Shown here piece by piece: positions 8,569 through 13,152 of a DNA stretch of 13,152 bases. The translations under genes and the position numbers were made by a program. The notes under the pieces are model-generated. The model ran no database searches. It was not told the DNA's origin and was given only the letters and a program-made list of their open reading frames with translations. The number at the start of each line of letters is the position of its first letter. Position 1 is the first letter of the stretch. Source of the DNA: Bacillota bacterium (GTDB lineage: Bacteria; Bacillota; Limnochordia; Darwinibacteriales; Darwinibacteriaceae); NCBI GenBank assembly GCA_012799115.1, contig JAAZLY010000123.1, forward strand, positions 1-13,152, read 5' to 3'.

Positions 8569-9093
8569 TTGAACAAAGAGGAACGAAGAAACAAGGTGCT
8601 TGAGGTCTTAAACAAAGCCAAATCCATGGAACTACAAGCCATTCACCAGTACATGCATCAACACTACATTCTTGATGATCTAGACTTTGGTGAGTTAGCA
8701 GCAAAGGTCAAACTCATTGCCATTGATGAGATGCGTCATGCAGAAGCACTAGCCGAAAGAATTAAGGAGCTTGGCGGTGAACCAACAACAGACCTCGCGG
8801 GAGCGGTCGTGAAGCGCCAGGGTGTTAAGGAAATCTTCCCCTTCGACGCCAACGAAGAAGACGAAGCCATCGATGCCTATGGGCAATTTGCCAAGCTTTG
8901 TCGCGAAATGGGCGACACCATCTCCGCAACTCTCTTTGAAACAATCATTGAACACGAACAGACTCATTTTAACTACTTTGACAATGTCGATAACCACATC
9001 AAGACGCTAGGCGAGACCTACCTCTCGAATCTCGCAGGTACACCATCGTCGACAGGTCCTGCTAAGGGCTTTGCCTTCCCTAGTGGTGAATAA
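8569..9093 (+). CDS. bfr: bacterioferritin (ferritin-like iron storage protein)
   Basis: Four-helix ferritin-like protein expected to oxidise Fe(II) at a di-iron site and store it in a 24-subunit cage. I set the start at TTG 8569 because AAGGAGG (8554-8560) lies 8 bases upstream; the open frame extends further left but overlaps the cbp start region. This gives 174 residues. Candidate ferroxidase ligands are E21 (MELQAIHQY), E54 and H57 (DEMRHAE), a glutamate in the EEDEA stretch near 96-99, and E130/H133 (EHEQTHF). M55 occupies the position of the haem-ligating methionine of bacterioferritins, supporting Bfr over Ftn or Dps. The tail beyond about residue 150 is longer than usual and rich in Gly, Ser and Pro. 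It stands alone and converges on the next gene. Confidence 0.85.
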   Translation: MNKEERRNKVLEVLNKAKSMELQAIHQYMHQHYILDDLDFGELAAKVKLIAIDEMRHAEALAERIKELGGEPTTDLAGAVVKRQGVKEIFPFDANEEDEAIDAYGQFAKLCREMGDTISATLFETIIEHEQTHFNYFDNVDNHIKTLGETYLSNLAGTPSSTGPAKGFAFPSGE

Positions 9094-9116
9094 ATGAATC
9101 GACGTTAGCGACAAGA

Positions 9117-9145
9117 AAGGGACTTTACCTCGGGTAGAGTCCCTT
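9117..9145. terminator. bidirectional terminator between bfr and the C_GCAxxG_C_C gene
   Basis: Thirteen-base arms (9117-9129 with 9133-9145), perfect apart from one T-G wobble, close a 3-base TCG loop. The stem sits 23 bases past the bfr stop and 5 bases past the stop of the convergent minus-strand gene. Flanking T content is moderate on both sides. Confidence 0.75.
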
Positions 9146-9150
9146 CTCTC

Positions 9151-9582
9151 TTACTCGATTCCCATCTCGCCTAACAGTTCGATTGCCAGGCGGATGGCCT
9201 CCCCGCACTTTTGTCCCTTGCTCGCCGCATGGGCCTGGGCAGCCGATGCATCTCGAACATCGTAGCCCAGAATCTCTCTGCAAAGGAGAGTACCCTTCCT
9301 CTTGGCATACTCCTCCATAAAATCCCGGGTCAGCCGAGAGCATTTCTCCTTGGCAGCCTTATCCTCCGCCTTGTACTGCCCTTCCCTTAAGCCGATCACC
9401 ATCAAGGCTCCGGTCACGGCCCCGCACACTTCACCCATGCGCATGCCTCCACCAAAGCCCGCTGCAAGCTTCAGTGCTAACTCACCTTCGTCTGTCTGCC
9501 GCTCCACATAGGAACCAAGGACGGACTGAGCACAGTTAAATCCACTTCCGAATAGTTCTAGAGCATCATCATATCTTCCCAT
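9151..9582 (-). CDS. C_GCAxxG_C_C family protein
   Basis: Small cytoplasmic protein of 143 residues from the family named after its conserved cysteine pattern; members are suspected redox or metal-binding proteins with no settled function. Seen here are C17 (FNCAQSVL), the glycine-rich signature AAGFGGGMRMGEVCGAVTGA with C53, then C81, C101 and C126 (KCGEAI). All signature cysteines are present, so it is probably functional. The start ATG has AAGGAAG upstream. It lies 51 bases behind the membrane-protein gene with no terminator between them, so the two are probably co-transcribed. Family assignment is firm; role is unknown. Confidence 0.88.
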   Translation of the reverse strand: MGRYDDALELFGSGFNCAQSVLGSYVERQTDEGELALKLAAGFGGGMRMGEVCGAVTGALMVIGLREGQYKAEDKAAKEKCSRLTRDFMEEYAKRKGTLLCREILGYDVRDASAAQAHAASKGQKCGEAIRLAIELLGEMGIE

Positions 9583-9633
9583 ACGGACTCTTCCTTTCCA
9601 GCATATCGCTGCCTGCCTTTAATCCTAAAGAGA

Positions 9634-9978
9634 CTAGTCCTCCATTTTCTCAAAATGGATCGTCATCTTCTCGTTCTTCCCGATGAAGAGTCGCACCCTT
9701 TTCTTCTCATGGTCATACCAAAGCGCGGGATCGTATCCTTCTAAGCGAGGTAGAGTACCCGTCCACTTTCTTATGGCATATCCCTCTTTTATACGGAGCG
9801 AGAACTGCGCTTCAACCCCTCCGGGCACCTTCTTGTACATGATCTCTGAGATCCGTGCTGCCTCTGGAGGCTCAATTTTGACGTCCAGGGTATAGCTTGT
9901 CTGTCTTCTGACGTAAAGGATGACACTCACAACGACAACGAGCATGGCCAAAAGGGATAAGTTTCCTGTCATTCCCAT
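9634..9978 (-). CDS. small membrane-anchored protein, unknown function
   Basis: I do not recognise a named family. The 114-residue product has a hydrophobic segment near the N-terminus (LSLLAMLVVVVSVILYV) followed by basic RR, suggesting one membrane anchor with the rest outside the cell. The remainder looks like one beta-rich domain with a pattern reminiscent of divergent InlB B-repeats: VKIEPPEAARIS, a GYAIRKWTG step, and a closing MTIHFE. I chose ATG 9978 because GGGGAGG lies 8 bases upstream; an in-frame GTG three codons earlier would overlap that ribosome binding site. It appears to be the first gene of a pair with the C_GCAxxG_C_C gene. The gene is likely real; the domain resemblance is tentative. 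Confidence 0.7.
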   Translation of the reverse strand: MGMTGNLSLLAMLVVVVSVILYVRRQTSYTLDVKIEPPEAARISEIMYKKVPGGVEAQFSLRIKEGYAIRKWTGTLPRLEGYDPALWYDHEKKRVRLFIGKNEKMTIHFEKMED

Positions 9979-10018
9979 GTACTTCACCTCCCCGCGATCA
10001 ATCTGTAGCTAACAACTA

Positions 10019-10027
10019 ATTATACCA
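10019..10027 (-). promoter_or_regulatory. extended -10 promoter for the membrane-protein operon
   Basis: Minus-strand TGGTATAAT is a perfect -10 with the TG extension. No good -35 is seen at 17 bases, as is common with extended -10 promoters. It would give a leader of about 35 bases before ATG 9978. Confidence 0.6.
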
Positions 10028-10092
10028 GATTCTGCAACTCCCCTTCCACTCCCTCCCACTGAGATCTTATTCTGTCTAATACAGGCTTCTCT

Positions 10093-10125
10093 TCCTATAG
10101 CAGTCGCCCTAAGGCAACATATTCT
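10093..10125 (+). promoter_or_regulatory. putative sporulation-type promoter of SPOCS gene A
   Basis: TCCTATAGC (10093-10101), 16 bases, then CATATTCT (10118-10125). The same two blocks at the same spacing stand before gene B (10716-10748). A CATA-type -10 is typical of the mother-cell factors SigE and SigK; the -35 block fits neither textbook consensus well, so the sigma assignment is tentative. Confidence 0.55.
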
Positions 10126-10136
10126 GTAGCAAGAGG

Positions 10137-10155
10137 TTGATGCGATAGGCATCAA
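10137..10155 (+). other. 5' leader hairpin before gene A
   Basis: TTGATGC and GCATCAA form a perfect 7-bp stem with a 5-base loop, at or very near the predicted transcript 5' end and 26 bases before the ATG. It might stabilise the message or be an operator. The gene B leader has only a short GGAG/CTCC stem (10756-10767). Confidence 0.5.
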
Positions 10156-10181
10156 TCCATCATAGGAAAGGAGATGCGTAT

Positions 10182-10655
10182 ATGGGTTTCCTCACAAATC
10201 AGCTCTCACAGCAAAACTTCCAGGATCACTTGCTGAAGACGCTAAAGGTTATCTGTCAAGAGCAAGTACAGCAACCAGACAATTCGGTCACTGTCACACT
10301 TGTGGCCGCGCCCACCGAGCCTATTACAGTTACCCTCACTCCCCTCTCATTTGAGGCCATTATTGATCAAGACAAAGTCTTCAACACTTGGCTTCTCGAA
10401 GTTGCGGTCACAGATGCGACTGGAGATGTTGCGACATTCGAAGTAACGTACCAAGAGGATGCGGTGGTCTGTCCCATTGACCTCACACAGTGGCCTGGGC
10501 AGAACGTTGTACAGAAACATGATGTTGAGTTCCGGATCATTGGCGATCCCATTGTGGAAGATGCCGACGTCACCATCAATTTCGTCATCAACTACTGTTT
10601 GGTCGTTGCCAAGGAAGTTCTCGTCAGAGTCAATGGTGCTATCCCGTTCTGCTAG
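10182..10655 (+). CDS. divergent SPOCS/DUF3794-like protein A
   Basis: A 157-residue protein with AAAGGAG ahead of the ATG. It is the most diverged of four tandem paralogues. It shares with protein B the stretch NVVQKHDVEF against DIVQKHDFLI, then YCLVVAKE against YCIVVASE, and the identical C-terminal residues PFC. From about residue 57 the order of segments follows the SPOCS pattern (strand, polar turn, strand, Pro-Gly step WPGQN at 104-108, paired strands), but the hallmark IxPGK is replaced by IDQDKV. Residues 1-40 are not recognised. Cysteines are at 25, 97, 139 and 157 (the last residue). No signal peptide or membrane segment is seen. I infer a spore-surface structural protein from its neighbours and promoter. 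It is followed by its own terminator, so it is probably expressed alone. Confidence 0.65.
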   Translation: MGFLTNQLSQQNFQDHLLKTLKVICQEQVQQPDNSVTVTLVAAPTEPITVTLTPLSFEAIIDQDKVFNTWLLEVAVTDATGDVATFEVTYQEDAVVCPIDLTQWPGQNVVQKHDVEFRIIGDPIVEDADVTINFVINYCLVVAKEVLVRVNGAIPFC

Positions 10656-10668
10656 CCAGTTCACGCAA

Positions 10669-10693
10669 AAAGCCTCCGCCAGGAGGCTTTCTT
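10669..10693 (+). terminator. intrinsic terminator after gene A
   Basis: A perfect 9-bp stem (AAAGCCTCC with GGAGGCTTT) closes a 4-base loop 13 bases past the gene A stop; the T run is short (TTTCTT). It separates A from the B-C-D operon, which has its own promoter 23 bases further on. Confidence 0.75.
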
Positions 10694-10715
10694 GCATGGA
10701 AATCTAGGAACGGAC

Positions 10716-10748
10716 TCCTATAGCCAAATTTTCCTAAGTACATATTCT
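10716..10748 (+). promoter_or_regulatory. putative sporulation-type promoter of the B-C-D operon
   Basis: TCCTATAGC (10716-10724), 16 bases, CATATTCT (10741-10748): the same elements and spacing as before gene A, while the spacer itself is different. That pattern suggests selection on the elements rather than a recent duplication of the whole region. Confidence 0.55.
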
Positions 10749-10793
10749 TGAAGTAGGAGGGAACTCCCAATTCAATGATAGGGGAGAAACTGA

Positions 10794-11324
10794 ATGGTAC
10801 AACTCAATTTGTTGGAAGATGGGATCCAACAACACAGAGTTAAGGTTCCCATGGTCATCGACAAAGACGCTTCTGTACAGGTGGTTGGACGCACAAAAAT
10901 CGAAGCTCCAGCCAACCTAACCTTCGCTCAGGGGAAGTTCGAGTCAGCCGGACAGCAAGTGTTGGTCAAATTGGTACTGGGTAGCCGTCCACCAGAGCTG
11001 CTCAGCACTACCATTATTCCCGGCAAAGTCATGAACACAGGGATCGTCTATGCCGATCTAGTGATTACTTCGCTCACTGGAGTAAAGCTCGCCTCGCAGT
11101 CCAACATTCCGATCTTGTGGCATGACGTACTGCCAAGTCCTGGGGCACAGCCAGGAGACATCGTACAAAAACACGACTTCCTGATTGAAGGATTCGAAGA
11201 TGTCTCTGCCTATTGCGATTGCGACGGGAAGTTCTGGTTGGTTCTTGCAGTCGTGGTTAGGTACTGCATCGTTGTTGCCAGCGAACGCATTTTGCAGATT
11301 GACGCCGCCGAGCCCTTTTGCTAG
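10794..11324 (+). CDS. SPOCS/DUF3794-like protein B
   Basis: A 176-residue protein; GGGGAG lies 7 bases before the ATG. The central and C-terminal part follows the SPOCS (sporulation and cell septum, DUF3794) layout known from spore coat morphogenesis proteins such as SipL. IIPGK (74-78) is followed by a strand, IPILWHDV (105-112) precedes the Pro-Gly step GAQPGD (117-122), then QKHDFLIEGFEDVSAY, and a closing strand pair LVLAVVVRYCIVVASERILQI. Cysteines at 141, 143, 158 and 176 could form disulfides; the last is the C-terminal residue of a PFC ending shared with A. No transport signal is seen, consistent with mother-cell synthesis and assembly on the forespore surface. That location is inferred. 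It is the first gene of a likely B-C-D operon; C follows after 34 bases with no hairpin. Confidence 0.75.
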   Translation: MVQLNLLEDGIQQHRVKVPMVIDKDASVQVVGRTKIEAPANLTFAQGKFESAGQQVLVKLVLGSRPPELLSTTIIPGKVMNTGIVYADLVITSLTGVKLASQSNIPILWHDVLPSPGAQPGDIVQKHDFLIEGFEDVSAYCDCDGKFWLVLAVVVRYCIVVASERILQIDAAEPFC

Positions 11325-11358
11325 GTTTGGCGAGTATGGTAAGAAGGTGGTGTGAAAC

Positions 11359-11976
11359 GTGGGAAAGAAGAAAGAAAAGCGCCTTGTAAAAGCCCTGGTG
11401 GTTAAGGCACAACTAGAGGTACAAAAGACTGGACGTATTCAAATTCCGGCACCTCTAGGAATCAGGGTGAACTCCAAAACAGGTGAGGTGGAAACCCCTC
11501 TGGAGCTCAAACTCCTCGGTAAACCGGTTTTCACCCCGACCATTGTCCCAGATAAACTCATCAATCACGGACTCCAAAAGGCATGTCTGCTTGTACAGAA
11601 GCCTGGTGGAGACTGTAAGCTCTCCCTCTCGTCCAAGAGCCATCTGGATATTCCTATCTACGGAATGCATGACATACCTTGCATTCTACCTGGCGATCAC
11701 GTTAAAGAGACGGCAGAGGTCGAATCCATTGATATCCGGGGCATAGCAGATCCTAGTTATCAGGGATGCAAAACCAAGAACATGCTGATTATCACGGTGG
11801 TTTACAAAATCAAGGTTATTATCGCCCGTGAGGAATGTATCCGCATTCCCAAGGACTGCGAGTACACGGACGAGGACTGTCACATCGAAGAAGACGACTC
11901 CGACGATGCGATTATCAACAGGAACGATATTAAGATTATTGTGAACCCCCAGCAGCATTCGAGTTGGAGGGTGTGA
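11359..11976 (+). CDS. SPOCS/DUF3794-like protein C, Cys-rich with acidic tail
   Basis: A 205-residue protein. The only usable start is GTG 11359: an in-frame stop lies two codons upstream and AAGGTGG is 8 bases away. After a lysine-rich N-terminus (KKKEKR), residues 12-65 align with protein D (APLGIRVNSKTGEVE against APIGVDVELETGELT). The SPOCS core is IVPDKLINHG (62-71), LDIPIYGMHDI, LPGDHV (110-115) and the closing strands IITVVYKIKVIIAREE. It has seven cysteines (76, 86, 108, 137, 160, 167, 174). The tail from 167 carries 10 acidic residues between 168 and 183 and ends in SSWRV. Its stop is one base from the start of D, whose ribosome binding site lies inside C, so the two are translationally coupled. 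Function is inferred as a spore coat or exosporium building block. Confidence 0.78.
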   Translation: MGKKKEKRLVKALVVKAQLEVQKTGRIQIPAPLGIRVNSKTGEVETPLELKLLGKPVFTPTIVPDKLINHGLQKACLLVQKPGGDCKLSLSSKSHLDIPIYGMHDIPCILPGDHVKETAEVESIDIRGIADPSYQGCKTKNMLIITVVYKIKVIIAREECIRIPKDCEYTDEDCHIEEDDSDDAIINRNDIKIIVNPQQHSSWRV

Positions 11977-11977
11977 C

Positions 11978-12571
11978 ATGGCACGGATCATTACCCATGT
12001 GGTGATTGCGGAAATCGAAGCCACGAAAATCGCTAGCCTCGAAATGAAGGCGCCAATTGGAGTGGACGTTGAACTGGAAACGGGAGAGCTTACAAAGCTG
12101 GTTAGCATAACACCCCTGAGCGAGCCAGTTCTGAGGCGCACGATCCTCCCGGGTAAGTTGATCAATGAAGGATTTCTCAAGGTCAAGCTCATGGTAGAAG
12201 GCAACGATCTGGAGCATACCTTGTATCTCCCTATCTTTTCCGTGACGGAGATCGAAGGAATTCAACCAGGCGATCATGTTCTAGAGTTCTCTGAACTGGA
12301 GCATAGCTCCGTAAGTGGGCTTCCCGATGTTGTCCCCCTGGGTCAGTCAAATTACCAGGTTAAGCTATTTGTTCGGGTCCTCCTCAAGCTCCAGATCACG
12401 GTCACGAGGGAAGAGATTGTCTCTCTGCCCGAAGAGGAACCGAAGGAGCCAGAAGCGTACCAAAAGGGCCAAGGACGAGAAAGAAAGACCGCTTCGAGTA
12501 GCAAGCGGCCTAAAAACAGGTTTGGTAGCGAGGCTACCTGGAATCGCTATTGGGCATATATGCATCGTTAG
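11978..12571 (+). CDS. SPOCS/DUF3794-like protein D, Cys-free with basic tail
   Basis: A 197-residue protein, last gene of the B-C-D operon; GGAGG within the end of C serves its ATG. It is the nearest paralogue of C: HVVIAEIEATKI, then APIGVDVELETGELT, then TILPGKLINEG (55-65) against TIVPDKLINHG. The core continues with YLPIFSV, GIQPGDHV (94-101) and the closing strands VKLFVRVLLKLQITVTREEIVSL, a good SPOCS match. Unlike A, B and C it contains no cysteine. The C-terminal extension (about 152-197) is first acidic (EEEPKEPE), then basic (eight Lys/Arg between 163 and 181), and ends with aromatic residues (WNRYWAYMHR). The tail could bind the acidic tail of C, nucleic acid or a glycan; nothing in the sequence decides this. 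Confidence 0.78.
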   Translation: MARIITHVVIAEIEATKIASLEMKAPIGVDVELETGELTKLVSITPLSEPVLRRTILPGKLINEGFLKVKLMVEGNDLEHTLYLPIFSVTEIEGIQPGDHVLEFSELEHSSVSGLPDVVPLGQSNYQVKLFVRVLLKLQITVTREEIVSLPEEEPKEPEAYQKGQGRERKTASSSKRPKNRFGSEATWNRYWAYMHR

Positions 12572-12586
12572 GCTACGGGCGAGGAC

Positions 12587-12625
12587 AAAACTGATGGTTC
12601 CTTGAGAAGACAGAGGAACCATCAG
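12587..12625 (-). terminator. terminator between gene D and the small Cys/His gene
   Basis: A perfect 12-bp stem (12591-12602 with 12614-12625) has an 11-base loop. Read on the minus strand it is followed by TTTTG and lies 19 bases past the stop of the small minus-strand gene; on the + strand it lies 20 bases past gene D but lacks a T tract. It probably serves mainly the minus strand. Confidence 0.7.
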
Positions 12626-12643
12626 AAGCCTTGGCCCGGGGAC

Positions 12644-12871
12644 CTACCAGCAATCATGCTTGACCTTGTGCCCATCGACACAGACAGTGATGTTGTTGAT
12701 ATTGACGAGCTTGTTTCGATTTGTCTTGTGAGGTCTTGGTCTATGGCATCCAGGACAGATGAGATCGATCTTTATATTGTTCACATTCCTGAGTTCGTTT
12801 TCGCTTTCATGATCCTCCCGCCAGCGTGGATGGTAGTACTGATACGGTTGAATGCACCCTTTGTAACCCAC
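12644..12871 (-). CDS. small Cys/His-rich protein, unknown
   Basis: I do not recognise it. I place the start at GTG 12871 because a perfect GGAGGTGA (12884-12877) lies 8 bases upstream; the frame stays open to 12943 but with no ribosome binding site for those earlier starts. The 75-residue product has a CPGCH motif, later CVDGHKVKHDC, and many His, Arg and Lys residues. Two segments look alike (NVNNIKIDLICPGCH and VNINNITVCVDGH), hinting at an internal duplication or a Cys/His metal site. A terminator follows on this strand, and a SigK-like -10 lies 44 bases upstream. With its position beside the SPOCS genes, a spore coat protein is a reasonable guess only. The longer opposite-strand frame here has no comparable signals. 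Confidence 0.55.
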   Translation of the reverse strand: MGYKGCIQPYQYYHPRWREDHESENELRNVNNIKIDLICPGCHRPRPHKTNRNKLVNINNITVCVDGHKVKHDCW

Positions 12872-12914
12872 TCGGTTCACCTCCAATGTCCCTTTGAACT
12901 TGGCCTTCTTGGGA

Positions 12915-12923
12915 TAGCTTATG
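12915..12923 (-). promoter_or_regulatory. SigK-like -10 before the small Cys/His gene
   Basis: Minus-strand CATAAGCTA fits the SigK -10 consensus CATAnnnTA exactly. No clear -35 (AC) is seen 16-17 bases upstream, so confidence is low. It would give a leader of about 35-40 bases and agrees with the chosen GTG start. Confidence 0.35.
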
Positions 12924-13152
12924 CAGGGGATCACCAGGGCGAACTAGCCTTCTATTCCCTAAGTTGAGACGTTCCGAAGAGGACTCTCAGAAAAAACCTC
13001 TTTACTTAATTCCCAGAGTGTTGTACCTTAGATGTGTAACAAGCCCATATGATTTTACTCATATTAGCCTGCAAATTCGGTGCGGGAGTTTCTACGTGAC
13101 AACCTATATTGTCTACGCTATGAGTGCCCCAATACGCCTATGATTGGTACAT
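12924..13152. other. no gene found at the right end
   Basis: I see no convincing coding frame here. The stretch is AT-richer than its neighbours. It contains another minus-strand CATAGCGTA (near 13112-13120) and a + strand CATATTAG (13060-13067), neither with a good -35. It is probably the upstream region of a gene beyond the window. Confidence 0.4.

Noticed and set aside
9030..9093. Bacterioferritin tail as an encapsulin cargo-loading peptide
   Set aside because: It lacks the hydrophobic GSL-type core of known loading peptides, and no shell gene is in the window.
9125..9343. 72-codon minus-strand frame inside the C_GCAxxG_C_C gene
   Set aside because: Another frame of a well-supported gene, with no start signal of its own.
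9979..9987. GTG start three codons upstream of the membrane-protein ATG
   Set aside because: The GTG overlaps the GGGGAGG ribosome binding site that serves ATG 9978.
12872..12934. Upstream GTG start (12934) for the small Cys/His gene
   Set aside because: No properly spaced ribosome binding site, and it would place the SigK-like -10 and the GGAGGTGA inside the coding region.
12602..12967. Open frame of 121 codons on the + strand opposite the small Cys/His gene
   Set aside because: No ribosome binding site, its start lies in the terminator hairpin, and the minus-strand frame has better start, promoter and terminator signals.
1..13152. CRISPR array, tRNA or rRNA genes, insertion sequences
   Set aside because: I saw no regularly spaced direct repeats, tRNA-like cloverleaf, conserved rRNA stretches, transposase coding or terminal inverted repeats.

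Overview
The window looks like chromosomal DNA of an endospore-forming member of the Bacillota (Firmicutes). The reasons are strong GGAGG-type ribosome binding sites with some TTG and GTG starts, a Gram-positive type pyruvate dehydrogenase, a clostridial-type cellobiose phosphorylase of 811 residues, a C_GCAxxG_C_C protein, and a cluster of proteins carrying a SPOCS/DUF3794-like sporulation domain. I cannot place it below phylum level.

Bases 1-8358 hold central carbon metabolism. A lipoate-protein ligase gene (lplA, 5' end cut by the window) runs rightward into a terminator. It converges on a leftward four-gene operon, pdhA-pdhB-pdhC-pdhD (5707 to 984), which encodes E1-alpha, E1-beta, the lipoylated E2 and E3 of a pyruvate (2-oxo acid) dehydrogenase complex. 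LplA would attach lipoate to E2. The operon has a clear sigma-A promoter (TTGAAA, 17 bases, TATACT) with a Fur-box-like palindrome over the -35 and spacer, and three GGTTAT half-sites around the predicted transcription start. Upstream, after an intrinsic terminator, lies a leftward cellobiose phosphorylase gene.

Bases 8359-9978 hold a rightward bacterioferritin gene (TTG start with a perfect ribosome binding site). It converges through a shared hairpin on a leftward pair: a small membrane-anchored protein of unknown function, then a C_GCAxxG_C_C family redox-type protein.

Bases 10094-12571 are the most unusual part: four consecutive rightward genes (A-D; 157, 176, 205 and 197 aa) that are diverged paralogues of one another. 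Their core matches my recollection of the SPOCS/DUF3794 pattern, clearly in B, C and D and weakly in A. A has its own terminator; B, C and D look like one operon. A and B share the same promoter architecture (TCCTATAGC, exactly 16 bases, CATATTCT), whose CATA-type -10 resembles mother-cell sporulation sigma factors (SigE/SigK). A and B end in the same residues, PFC. C is Cys-rich with an acidic tail, and D is Cys-free with a basic tail. I read this as a spore coat or exosporium structural module, which is an inference. A small leftward Cys/His-rich gene (12644-12871) converges on it. The last 230 bases show no gene.
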